Source: an uncultured Pseudomonadales bacterium (GTDB lineage: Bacteria > Pseudomonadota > Gammaproteobacteria > Pseudomonadales > Pseudohongiellaceae). Taken from it: DNA of 64,000 nucleotides. Positions 7,771 through 16,270 of this stretch are shown here, piece by piece. Numbering within the stretch: the stretch's first letter is position 1; each line of letters begins with the position of its first letter. The notes beneath the pieces are model-generated. The model had not been told where the DNA came from and ran no database searches. It saw only the letters and a program-made list of their open reading frames with translations. The stretch is from assembly GCA_943789485.1 (NCBI GenBank), contig CALSUH010000016.1, positions 1 to 64,000 on the forward strand, written 5' to 3'. The position numbers and the translations under genes are program-made.

Positions 7771-8280
7771 ATGAATATCAAGCAGAAATCACAAATACTA
7801 GCCCTGTTGACGCTTACTGCATTTAGCACATCTGCCTGGGCTTTAGAGGAAGGCAATAGCGCACCTACTTTCGACCTACCCTCTATTTATGCTGACCATC
7901 CAGCAATTAGCACGGCGAGCCTCGAAGGGAAGACCATCTACGTCGACTTCTGGGCCTCCTGGTGCGCGCCCTGCCTCACTTCACTACCACTTTATAATGA
8001 CATGTATCACAAATACAAAGATCAGGGCTTGGAAATAGTCGCTATCAACGTAGACAATCCAATCGAAGACGGATTGGACTTCCTACTCGATACGCCGCTG
8101 GATTTCTTGATACCGGCGGACCCCGACGGCGAAGCTGCGGAGCTATTCGAAGTAATCGGTATGCCAACGTCTTACCTTATTGAGCCAGACGGCACGGTTA
8201 AGCTAGTGCACATGGGTTTCCGGTCCGGCGACATTGAAATGATTGAAGAAGCTATACAAGATTCTCTAGGTGGTAACTAG
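7771..8280 (+). CDS. Periplasmic TlpA-like thioredoxin
   Basis: A 169-residue exported thioredoxin-fold protein. A signal peptide ends near residue 24 (SAWA), followed by an AhpC/TSA-Redoxin-type TlpA fold with the active site WCAPC (Cys65, Cys68) and the cis-proline loop GMPTSYL. TlpA/ResA proteins are periplasmic thiol reductants serving cytochrome or metal-centre maturation. This gene opens a four-gene cluster with the DUF4266 lipoprotein (43 bases later), DUF3570 protein and ApbE, so it may keep Cys of the DUF4266 tail reduced. AGGAAACG precedes the ATG as ribosome-binding site. The 216 bases upstream hold no gene that I can support. Confidence 0.9.
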   Translation: MNIKQKSQILALLTLTAFSTSAWALEEGNSAPTFDLPSIYADHPAISTASLEGKTIYVDFWASWCAPCLTSLPLYNDMYHKYKDQGLEIVAINVDNPIEDGLDFLLDTPLDFLIPADPDGEAAELFEVIGMPTSYLIEPDGTVKLVHMGFRSGDIEMIEEAIQDSLGGN

Positions 8281-8322
8281 CTAGCTCTAGTTACCTGAAG
8301 ACTTAATGAGGAGGCAGTTCCA

Positions 8323-8541
8323 ATGCGAGCGCTTCGAACCACCCTACTTCTGTTGATTTGCAGTCTTATGCTGATCTCCTGCGCCGATGTCCGGGCATGG
8401 GAGCGTGGCTATCTCGCCAGAGAAGAAATGGCATGGGATCCCGACGCATTGGAAAGCTCCCTCAATGATCATATCTTCTTTAGCAAAGAAGCCTCCTCAG
8501 GGGGCAATAGCGCGGCTGGTGGCGGCTGCGGCTGCAACTAG
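8323..8541 (+). CDS. Small DUF4266 lipoprotein with Gly/Cys tail
   Basis: A 72-residue protein: a lipoprotein signal with lipobox LISC (Cys20), a short conserved body (WERGYLAREEMAWDPD), and a C-terminal tail SKEASSGGNSAAGGGCGCN. The Gly-rich tail with two Cys is characteristic of DUF4266. No function is established. The gene is second in a TlpA-DUF4266-DUF3570-ApbE run. The SKEASSGG stretch loosely resembles the Ser/Thr-rich target that ApbE flavinylates, and the Cys pair could be a TlpA substrate or metal site; both ideas are inference. GAGGAGG upstream is a strong ribosome-binding site. Confidence 0.88.
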   Translation: MRALRTTLLLLICSLMLISCADVRAWERGYLAREEMAWDPDALESSLNDHIFFSKEASSGGNSAAGGGCGCN

Positions 8542-8555
8542 CACTGCGTCCTAAC

Positions 8556-9713
8556 ATGAAAAACAGCGCCTCTCGCAGCATCATCGCCCTTTCTAGTACC
8601 GCTCTAGCGCTGCCTGGCATAGCTCTAGCAGATGCACCTCCTACGCAGAGCACGATCTCCTACAAGTTATCGAACTATCAAGAGGACGATCTCGCGCGCG
8701 CAGAGGCGCCGTTCGGAGAACTGGAACGCTACGACATCGACGTTCATCAGTTTCAATTGGTCTCTCCATTGGGTCGTAATATGTCTGTGCACGTGGACGC
8801 GAACTACGAGTCGCTCAGCGGCGCGTCACCTTGGTTCACGAGTCTCGGTCTAGATGGCGAACCCAACGTTAACCTAAGTGGCCCGAGCGGCATCAGTGAC
8901 CGCCGCACGGAGCTTAGTGTCGGCAGTCGCTACTACCTAGAGAACGGTAGCTTCGCCGCAAACATTGGCTATTCCGAAGAGAATGACTATCGCGCCACTT
9001 ACTTCGGCCTAAACGGGGAGAAACACTACAACAACGACCTAACCACAGTCTCAGCGGGCCTGAGCTATTCATCGGATGAAATATTTCCAACTGATGCTGC
9101 GCTCTTCAATCGTTCCATTGATGAGGATAAGCAGAGCACTTCTGTTTTCGTTTCCGTCAGTCAAATTATTAATCAAGTATCCAGTTTTCAATCGGCGTTC
9201 AGCTTTACCGAGCAATCTGGTTTTCTAAGCGACCCGTATAAGCTTAGAGACATAAGGCCGGATGACAAAACGCAGCTAGCATGGAGCAATTCCTACAGAA
9301 AGTTCTTCGTTGCCGCGAATGCCGCACTCCATGTTAACTACCGTTATTACCATGACGATTTTGGTATCAGTTCGCACACGAGTGACCTGTCTTGGCACCA
9401 AAACCTCGGCCGCACATTTCAGTTAGTTCCGCAGCTGCGTTACTACAGTCAATCTGCCGCAGATTTTTTTACTAACGTCGATGATTTTCTTAACCCCACT
9501 AGCGAGTACCAATCTAGCGACTACCGCCTATCCGCATTCGGCGCTGTTAGCGGGGGCTTCTCCGTGATCGCCGACATGGGCTCTTGGAAGGCCACGCTAA
9601 CGGCTGAGCGCTATCTGGCAAATGATAAGTATTCCGCCTTTGATGTGTCCCAGCCAAGCACAGCGCTGGTTAAATACAACCGCGTATCACTGGGCATCGA
9701 TTTCCAGTTTTAG
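8556..9713 (+). CDS. DUF3570 outer-membrane beta-barrel-like protein
   Basis: A 385-residue exported protein with a signal peptide to about residue 25 and then alternating amphipathic strands rich in Tyr, Ser and Asn. It ends in an aromatic residue (IDFQF), the usual C-terminal signature of outer-membrane barrels inserted by BamA. Sequence features (ISYKLSNYQEDD, ELSVGSRYYLENGS) match DUF3570. It starts 14 bases after the DUF4266 stop and is followed by apbE, so the three are probably co-transcribed. Role unknown: perhaps an outer-membrane partner for the small lipoprotein. No plug or TonB box was seen. Confidence 0.85.
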   Translation: MKNSASRSIIALSSTALALPGIALADAPPTQSTISYKLSNYQEDDLARAEAPFGELERYDIDVHQFQLVSPLGRNMSVHVDANYESLSGASPWFTSLGLDGEPNVNLSGPSGISDRRTELSVGSRYYLENGSFAANIGYSEENDYRATYFGLNGEKHYNNDLTTVSAGLSYSSDEIFPTDAALFNRSIDEDKQSTSVFVSVSQIINQVSSFQSAFSFTEQSGFLSDPYKLRDIRPDDKTQLAWSNSYRKFFVAANAALHVNYRYYHDDFGISSHTSDLSWHQNLGRTFQLVPQLRYYSQSAADFFTNVDDFLNPTSEYQSSDYRLSAFGAVSGGFSVIADMGSWKATLTAERYLANDKYSAFDVSQPSTALVKYNRVSLGIDFQF

Positions 9714-9763
9714 GCGATGCCTGCCTAACTTTTCATGCATTTCTATCAATCTCGAGCTCGACT

Positions 9764-10675
9764 ATGAACCCGATGCCAAAGCACTTCGCATTCAAGGCCA
9801 TGGGAAGTTTTTGCGAGATTCAACTATTCGATGAATCGCGTATCCGTGCCAAGAATGTCGTCAAGCAACTTACCGGCGAGGTTGCGCGCTTAGAGAAAAA
9901 ATACTCCCGCTTTCGAGAAGATAGCTTTTTGAACGAGATGAATTCCTCGGCGGGCAATAAACTTGGCCTAGAAATCGATGACGAAACTCAATCACTGTTC
10001 GATCATGCGCTGAACTGCTTTGAACACAGCGATGGTTTGTTTGATATTAGCGCTGGTGCGCTAACTGAAATTTGGGACTTCAAGAAGGCGGTCGTTCCTA
10101 GTCAGTCACAGATAGACGCGGCTCGTGCGCATGTTGGCCTCAACAAGATATCCTGCCAAGATTGCCACATTCACCTACCGCGAAACATGCAGATAGACTT
10201 CGGTGGCATCGTAAAAGAGTATGCCGCGGATTCCGTCGCTAGGCTGGCGCGCAGCTTAGGCATCGAACACGGCCTGGTGAATTTAGGCGGCGATTTCAGT
10301 GTTATAGGGTCGCAGCCCGGGAATAAGCCCTGGGCTGTAGGCATCTCTAGCCCGGTTTCTGAAAGTGGCATCATGGCCAAGATTGACCTAATAGATGGCG
10401 GCCTCGCCAGCAGCGGAGACTATGAGCGTTTTTTCATGCATGAGGGGCATCGTTATAGTCACATCCTAAACCCGATGACAGGCTGGCCTTCGAACGGTTT
10501 ACGCGCGGTAAGTATTGCTGCAAATTTATGCAGCGTCGCCGGTTCGGTAGCGACGATAGCGATGCTAAAGGCCGAGCTCGAGGCAAAAGCTTGGCTGAAG
10601 GATTCAGGGCTTGCGTACGTCTACATGGATAGTAAAGAAGAGATTAGCAGCGCTGGACTAAGCGCAGAAAATTAA
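9764..10675 (+). CDS. apbE: FAD:protein FMN transferase (ApbE)
   Basis: A 303-residue ApbE-family flavin transferase, which attaches FMN from FAD to a Thr or Ser of extracytoplasmic redox proteins in a Mg-dependent reaction. Visible motifs include GLFDISAGAL near residue 90, the FAD-binding stretch GLVNLGGDFSVIG, and the C-terminal SHILNPMTGWP metal/transfer motif. No clear signal peptide or lipobox is present, unlike many ApbE proteins, so secretion is unclear; the start could lie at either Met near residues 1-4. It is last in the TlpA-DUF4266-DUF3570 cluster. No NqrC, RnfG or FMN-bind gene, the usual targets, is in the window. Confidence 0.93.
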   Translation: MNPMPKHFAFKAMGSFCEIQLFDESRIRAKNVVKQLTGEVARLEKKYSRFREDSFLNEMNSSAGNKLGLEIDDETQSLFDHALNCFEHSDGLFDISAGALTEIWDFKKAVVPSQSQIDAARAHVGLNKISCQDCHIHLPRNMQIDFGGIVKEYAADSVARLARSLGIEHGLVNLGGDFSVIGSQPGNKPWAVGISSPVSESGIMAKIDLIDGGLASSGDYERFFMHEGHRYSHILNPMTGWPSNGLRAVSIAANLCSVAGSVATIAMLKAELEAKAWLKDSGLAYVYMDSKEEISSAGLSAEN

Positions 10676-11668
10676 ACGAGACGCAAGGCCGGCTCATCTA
10701 GCAGAAAGAGTTGCTCACGCAGTTCCTGTATGTGCTCCGCCCAATAGCGCTCAGTATTGAACCAAGGAAAATTCTTCGGAAATGCAGGATCCTCCCAACG
10801 GCGCGCTAGCCAGGCGGCATAGTTCATCAAGCGCATCGTACGCATGGATTCAACTAACTCCAATTCCGACGCCCTGAAAGTATGAAACTCGTTATAGCCT
10901 TCTACCCAGCTCTAACAATTGCGCCTGTCGTTGATTACGATCGCCGGACAACATCATCCATAGATCTTGGATCGCAGGCCCGGTCATGGTGTCATCGAAA
11001 TCGACAAAATTGGGAGTCTCGTTCTTTCCACAGCACATTTCCCGGATGACAGTCTCCATGGATACGTAATTTTTGCACTTCACCATGAGCGGCAAAGCGC
11101 TGCTGAATCTTATCGACCAAATCTTGAGAGACAGTTTCATAGGGCCGGGCGCATATCGCGAGAAAGGAAATCATTCTCCAGAAGATACTGTCTGCTTTGC
11201 ACAGCGAAGCGCTCAGCAGTGAGCTCAATCCGATGCTTAAATTCATGAAGCGCGCCAACGGCATGGATGCGACCGACAAAGCGCCCCATGACTAACAGAT
11301 TATCCAAGTTATCTAACTCAGGCGGACGCCCTAAAAACTGCTCGAATACCGAGAAGCGAAAATTATTGAATTGCTGAAGCGTCCCCACCCTCTGGGTAGT
11401 CAATCGGAGGCACGACCTGGAATTTCTAGGTCGACTAGCTCTTGAGTATAACTATGCTCTTCGAGTATTTGCTGTGTCGTCCAACGCTCAGGGCGATAAA
11501 ACTTGACGATTATTGATGGCTTACCAGCGAGTCCAAACCTGATAGACCCGGTTCTCATAACTGTTGAGAGGAAACATACCGCGCATCAGTTTCATAGCCA
11601 AGGCTCTCTACAGCTTCCAAAACGGCAACTGGTGATAATTCAGCATAGGGATGGCTAGAGGATTCCAT
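10672..11668 (-). pseudogene. srkA: Stress-response kinase SrkA (YihE), seven frameshifts
   Basis: The reverse strand encodes a near full-length SrkA, a cytoplasmic Ser/Thr kinase of the aminoglycoside-phosphotransferase fold. It is split among frames: MESSSHPYAELSP..., then LNSYENRVYQV, KPSIIVKFYRPERW, FNNFRFSVFEQFLGRPPELD, the catalytic loop RIHGDCHPGNVLW, FVDFDDTMTGPAIQDLWMML, and a C-terminal part ending EPALRLV. All kinase motifs survive and no segment is missing. Each of seven frame changes can be repaired by removing one base from a run (TTT, GG, GGGG, CCC, AAA). A recently decayed gene would be expected to show deletions and substitutions too, so local sequence error is a serious alternative. 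Its C-terminal end overlaps the apbE stop by four bases. Confidence 0.85.
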
Positions 11669-11728
11669 CTGCTCCGAGACTACTGTCTGAGTAGATAAGA
11701 AAGCGCTGCGGAAGTCGGCGAGCTAATT

Positions 11729-12064
11729 TCAAGAATCTTTTCGATCCACCTTACTTCCCACGATGGATACGGGGAATGGGGACACGTTATCACCATTTGA
11801 GATCTTGCTAACACCACTCTTTTCGACCTCATCGATTCGAATAATTGCCTGAATGGGAATAAAGCTTCTCTTCACTCCGCTGAACTCTGCTTTTAGCTTC
11901 TCTTCAGATGGGTCCACGACAACCTGGGAACGCTCATCAAAAACATAGTCTTCGATCTCGACAAACCCATACAGGTCGCTCTGATAGACCTGTTTTACGA
12001 ATACTTCGTAGACCTTGCCCTTATTAAGGAAGGTTATCTTGTATATTTCCGAGGAATTTCCCAT
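11729..12064 (-). CDS. DUF1820 family protein
   Basis: A 111-residue soluble protein matching DUF1820: YKITFLNKGKVYEVFVKQV at the N terminus, then GFVEIEDYVFDERSQVVVDP and RSFIPIQAIIRIDEVEK. The family is widespread in gammaproteobacteria, cytoplasmic, and of unknown function, and often lies near RNA- or tRNA-modification genes. Here it diverges from miaB. I choose the ATG at 12064 because AAGAGA lies about 10 bases upstream; a TTG three codons earlier is also in frame. The C-terminal tail after residue 90 is polar and probably disordered. Confidence 0.88.
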   Translation of the reverse strand: MGNSSEIYKITFLNKGKVYEVFVKQVYQSDLYGFVEIEDYVFDERSQVVVDPSEEKLKAEFSGVKRSFIPIQAIIRIDEVEKSGVSKISNGDNVSPFPVSIVGSKVDRKDS

Positions 12065-12227
12065 GTAGTTCAATCTCTTATACTGTCTCGTATACCGTGG
12101 CGGCCGACGGCGCCTTTAGGGACCATCTTCAGGCACCCACAGTGTTTGCATAGGGGCATGTTTGAGCAAGTACCCCTAATATCAGGCTAAAAGCCCGAAT
12201 TTCAAGTCATTATGCGTCAATTCGTAG

Positions 12228-12257
12228 TTAAGTACTGCTGATTTTTGCTGTTATAAT
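12228..12257 (+). promoter_or_regulatory. Predicted sigma-70 promoter for miaB operon
   Basis: A perfect TATAAT at 12252-12257 lies 40 bases before the miaB start. A weak -35-like TTAAGT sits 18 bases upstream (12228-12233). It is the best promoter candidate in the 223-base DUF1820/miaB spacer. No operator was seen. Confidence 0.5.
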
Positions 12258-12296
12258 TCGCCCCCTTTTGAAAATAGCTTACTACACGGAAATACT

Positions 12297-13670
12297 GTGA
12301 AACCTGAACAGAGTGAAATCCAGCTGAAAATAACGGATAGCCCCACACTAGAGACGAAGAAAGTCTTCATTAAGACTCACGGCTGCCAGATGAACGAGTA
12401 TGACTCGAATCGCATGCTGGACCTCTTAAAGGAAACGCAGGGTGCGGAACTCGTTGATGATCCCGCGGAAGCCGATTTACTGCTGCTGAATACCTGTTCT
12501 ATTCGCGAAAAAGCACAAGAAAAGGTGTTCCATCAGCTAGGTCGATGGCGCAGCTTAAAGGAAGCGAAGCCTCATCTAAAAATTGCCGTCGGTGGCTGCG
12601 TAGCGAGCCAGGAAGGAGCCGCCATCGGTAAGCGGGCACCTTATGTTGATGTCGTATTCGGCCCCCAGACCCTGCACAAACTTCCCGCAATGCTGGATGC
12701 CAGTGGCAAAGGAAAGCCCGTAGTCGATATCAGCTTCCCTGAGATCGAGAAGTTCGACCACTTGCCACAACCTGATGCCGCCTCCTGCCAAGCCTTTCTC
12801 ACCATCATGGAAGGCTGCAGCAAGTATTGCAGCTTCTGCGTCGTACCCTACACCCGCGGAGAAGAAGTCAGTCGACCGCTAGATGATGTGCTCGCCGAAG
12901 CGGTGCATCTAGCAGAGCAAGGCGTGCGAGAAATCAATCTTCTCGGCCAGAACGCAAATGCCTATCGCGGCCTGAGTCACGACGGCAACATGGTAGACCT
13001 GGCCACATTAATTCAGTACATTGCCAGCGTAGAAGGCATCGACCGAATTCGCTTTACTACGTCACATCCAATTGAATTTTCTAGCGCACTGATCGATGTC
13101 TACGGGCAGGTTCCCGAACTGGCAGATCATCTACATCTTCCCGTGCAGAGCGGCTCAGATAGAATCTTGGCTGCTATGAAACGGGGACACACGGCACTCG
13201 AATATAAGTCGATCATAAGAAAAATTCGCGCCATTCGGCCGAACATCAGTCTCTCCTCTGATTTTATCGTGGGGTTTCCTGGCGAGACTAACGCCGATTT
13301 CGAAGACACTATGAAGCTAATCATCGAAATGGGCTTCGATACCTCCTTCAGTTTTATCTATAGTGCTAGACCGGGAACGCCTGCAGCTGATCTAGTCGAC
13401 CTAGTGCCTGCACAGGAAAAGAAACACCGACTAGCGACGCTGCAATCCCAGATCGTTCAACAGGCGGGTGCGATCAGTGCCGCCATGGTTGGCAGCGAGC
13501 AAAGAATCTTGGTCACCGGTCAGTCTAAAAAACACACTGGAGATCTACAGGGGCGAACCGAAAATAACAGAGTAGTAAACTTCAAGAGTGACGATGCTGC
13601 GCTCATTGGCAACTTTACTAACTGCAAAATTACCGATGCATTGCCAAACTCTCTGCTCGGCTACATTTAG
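12297..13670 (+). CDS. miaB: tRNA-2-methylthio-N6-dimethylallyladenosine synthase
   Basis: A 457-residue radical-SAM methylthiotransferase that adds a methylthio group to i6A37 of tRNAs reading UNN codons. The N-terminal UPF0004 domain binds one 4Fe-4S cluster through Cys30, Cys67 and Cys101. The radical-SAM cluster motif CSKYCSFC uses Cys174, Cys178 and Cys181, and a TRAM RNA-binding domain occupies about 390-455. All are intact and length is normal. The start is a GTG at 12297. It heads the conserved miaB-phoH-ybeY-corC run. Confidence 0.96.
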   Translation: MKPEQSEIQLKITDSPTLETKKVFIKTHGCQMNEYDSNRMLDLLKETQGAELVDDPAEADLLLLNTCSIREKAQEKVFHQLGRWRSLKEAKPHLKIAVGGCVASQEGAAIGKRAPYVDVVFGPQTLHKLPAMLDASGKGKPVVDISFPEIEKFDHLPQPDAASCQAFLTIMEGCSKYCSFCVVPYTRGEEVSRPLDDVLAEAVHLAEQGVREINLLGQNANAYRGLSHDGNMVDLATLIQYIASVEGIDRIRFTTSHPIEFSSALIDVYGQVPELADHLHLPVQSGSDRILAAMKRGHTALEYKSIIRKIRAIRPNISLSSDFIVGFPGETNADFEDTMKLIIEMGFDTSFSFIYSARPGTPAADLVDLVPAQEKKHRLATLQSQIVQQAGAISAAMVGSEQRILVTGQSKKHTGDLQGRTENNRVVNFKSDDAALIGNFTNCKITDALPNSLLGYI

Positions 13671-13743
13671 CGTCTTGTGATCGATCAATTGCTTGTTATA
13701 CTAAATTCATCACTCTTATTTCTTTGAGGTAAGCTTCAGCTGC

Positions 13744-14761
13744 ATGACAACACACATCCTCAGTTTGACTCTGCTGCCAGACAACGCTCAGCGACTCTCC
13801 AACCTATGCGGGCGCCTGAATGAACACGTACACCAGATAGAGAGCCATCTTTCACTTAGCATTCAACAGCGTGGCAATATTTTTCAAATCTCGGGCAGTG
13901 AATCGGCGACCGCTGACGGCAGATATATACTTGAGACTCTGTATCAGGCAACGTCCCAGGGCAGTTTGCTGAGCCCAAATTTAGTGCATCTAGCTCTCCA
14001 AGAAAGACTGCCCTCTCAGCCCAGCGAAAGCGAAAACGAGTTCGAGCAGTTATTTATCAAGACACCAAAGTCTTCGGTAAAACCGCGCGGCCAGCATCAG
14101 TGTGACTACGTGCGCAGCATCCATCAGCATGATATCAATTTTGGCATCGGCCCGGCAGGTACTGGAAAGACATACCTCGCCGTCGCCTGCGCAGTCGAAG
14201 CGCTACTCAAAGAAGAAGTAAGTCGCATTCTTCTTGTTCGCCCTGCAGTGGAAGCCGGAGAGAAATTAGGCTTCCTACCCGGAGACCTAGCACAGAAGAT
14301 CGATCCGTATCTGCGCCCCCTGTATGATGCACTCTACGAAATGCTTGGTTTCGAAAAGGTCTCGAGGGCTCATCGAGAAGAATGTCATTGAAGTCGCTCC
14401 GCTGGCCTATATGCGCGGTAGAACCCTGAATAACTCATTCATCATTTTGGATGAGAGCCAAAATACGACCTGCTCGCAGATGAAAATGTTTCTAACCCGC
14501 ATCGGGTTTGGCTCCACTGCTGTCATCACCGGCGACGTTACGCAAATAGATCTCCCTAAGGGGACTCGCTCCGGCTTGATACACGTGAGCAAGGTGCTCG
14601 AAGGCATCAACGAAATTGGTTTCACTTATTTCGAGGCAACGGATGTGGTGCGCCATCGTCTCGTGCAAAAAATTGTCGAAGCTTACGATCTATTCGATCG
14701 AAGCTCTGTATCCACACTGAACAGCAAAGATTCCCAGCAGGCTAATGAACGCGACAGTTAA
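13744..14761 (+). pseudogene. ybeZ: PhoH-like ATPase (YbeZ), frameshifted once
   Basis: A PhoH-family P-loop ATPase that associates with YbeY in ribosome maturation and RNA metabolism. The first frame (13744-14391) carries the N-terminal region and Walker A GPAGTGKT (136-143) and breaks off at [13 protein letters not shown]. The second frame continues [19 protein letters not shown], the Walker [12 protein letters not shown] and a normal C terminus at 14761. Removing one G from GGG at 14366-14368 joins them into a normal-length protein. Because the domain is otherwise perfectly conserved, a sequencing error is more likely than decay. The C terminus overlaps the ybeY start by 17 bases. Confidence 0.9.
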
Positions 14762-15218
14762 CATTAGTAATAGCTGTGCGGATAAATGGGTGCCCACCAT
14801 CGAGCAATGTGAAGGCTGGCTCAATTGCGCTTTGCAGGTAGCGGCACAGACCGGCCCTTGCAGCATTAGCTTAAGTTTCGTTGATGCGGCAAGTTCGCAA
14901 TCTTTAAATAGCAACTATCGAGGCAAAGACAAGCCAACCAATGTCTTGTCCTTCCCTGCCGAATTCCCAAGTGAACTGGCAGAGCAAGTACAGTCCTATC
15001 CCTTAGGGGATATCGTGATCTGTGCCGCCGTCGTTGAGGAGGAAGCCCTTGATCAAGGTAAGGAGCTAACCGCACACTGGGCACATCTTACAATACATGG
15101 TCTTTTTCATCTCTTAGGGTATCTACACGACCAGCAAAGCAATGCTGAAGAGATGGAAAAGCTGGAAATAAATACACTGGAAAGACTTGGAATCCCCAAC
15201 CCTTATTTGTTAGTGTGA
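14745..15218 (+). CDS. ybeY: Endoribonuclease YbeY, 16S rRNA maturation
   Basis: A 157-residue single-strand-specific metallo-endoribonuclease needed for 3' maturation of 16S rRNA and 70S quality control. The zinc motif [12 protein letters not shown] places His118, His122 and His128 as ligands, and the conserved [13 protein letters not shown] strand is present. Length is normal. The ATG lies inside the end of the phoH gene, and corC follows 78 bases later, the usual order. Nothing unusual. Confidence 0.95.
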   Translation: MNATVNISNSCADKWVPTIEQCEGWLNCALQVAAQTGPCSISLSFVDAASSQSLNSNYRGKDKPTNVLSFPAEFPSELAEQVQSYPLGDIVICAAVVEEEALDQGKELTAHWAHLTIHGLFHLLGYLHDQQSNAEEMEKLEINTLERLGIPNPYLLV

Positions 15219-15296
15219 TAACCAAGAGCCAATCCCGTCTTCGATAGATCCAATAGATATTGAAGGTTCGCTCTACAGGATAAGAGAACGCAGAGA

Positions 15297-16151
15297 ATGA
15301 CTGACGACGAATCAAGCATCGATCCAAGACCTAAGTCCTGGATCGATAAATTAGCGCAAGTTTTTTCCGACGAGCCTACGGACACCAAAAGCCTTCTTGA
15401 ACTCGTTCGGAATGCAGAGGCGGATCAAGTCCTCGATGCTGACGCGTTGAGCATCATCGAGGGAGCACTGCAGGTCTCCAACATGCAGGTGCGTGACATC
15501 ATGATCCCCAGATCGCAGGTGATCACCGTTCCCGCAGACCTCGCCGCTATTGAGATAATCGAACTCATCATCAAGGCCTCCCACTCTCGATTTCCGGTTA
15601 TAGGCGATAATGTAGACAATGTCTTAGGCATTCTTCTAGCCAAAGACCTGTTGCCACTGGCACTAAATAACGCCGCGAAGAAGTTTCGAATTAAGGATGT
15701 CATTCGGCCCGCCACCTTCGTCCCAGAGAGCAAACGCCTGAATGTCCTGCTACAAGAGTTTCGCGAGACGCGCCAGCACATGGCAATCGTCATCGATGAA
15801 TACGGCAGTGTCTGCGGTGCGGTAACTATCGAGGATGTTCTAGAGCAGATCGTAGGCGAGATTGAAGACGAATACGATGTAGACGATGACAGCTATATTA
15901 AGAAATTCGACGAAGAGAATTATATCGTCAAGGCATTAACTCCGGTCGATGAATTCAATGACTACTTTGCCACCGCATTCAGCGACCAAGAATTTACCAC
16001 CTTTGGCGGCCTCGTACTGCAGCAATTCGGGCACATCCCCGAGCGCGGAGAAACTATTGCAATCGGTAAATTCTTGATAACCGTCCTGAATGCCGACAGT
16101 CGGCAAATAAAGCTGATCAAGGTCAAATCTACTAACGCGCTTGATCAGTAG
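15297..16151 (+). CDS. corC: CorC-type CBS-domain protein (YbeX)
   Basis: A 284-residue soluble protein with two tandem CBS domains (about 65-190: VRDIMIPRSQVITV and HMAIVIDEYGSVCGAVTIEDVLE) and a C-terminal CorC_HlyC transporter-associated domain (about 205-280). It lacks the DUF21 membrane domain. CorC/YbeX is linked to Mg/Co efflux and to ribosome assembly with YbeY. In many relatives lnt (apolipoprotein N-acyltransferase) follows; here leuS follows instead, 119 bases away. The spacer contains a GTCTGC/GCAGAC hairpin at about 16200-16222 without a T-tract. Confidence 0.93.
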   Translation: MTDDESSIDPRPKSWIDKLAQVFSDEPTDTKSLLELVRNAEADQVLDADALSIIEGALQVSNMQVRDIMIPRSQVITVPADLAAIEIIELIIKASHSRFPVIGDNVDNVLGILLAKDLLPLALNNAAKKFRIKDVIRPATFVPESKRLNVLLQEFRETRQHMAIVIDEYGSVCGAVTIEDVLEQIVGEIEDEYDVDDDSYIKKFDEENYIVKALTPVDEFNDYFATAFSDQEFTTFGGLVLQQFGHIPERGETIAIGKFLITVLNADSRQIKLIKVKSTNALDQ

Positions 16152-16270
16152 CGAGCAATTCTGACAAGTTTTTTAGCCCCGCCTCTACCTGTTGAGAGCG
16201 GTCTGCGGTATGCTTGCAGACCTCGCAAAGTCTTAAATAAAAGCAGTTAATTCACATAGTTAGAGATCAA

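Noticed and set aside
16200..16222. Hairpin before leuS as a T-box or attenuator
   Set aside because: The stem is only six base pairs, no T-tract or leader peptide is present, and T-boxes are not expected in this group.
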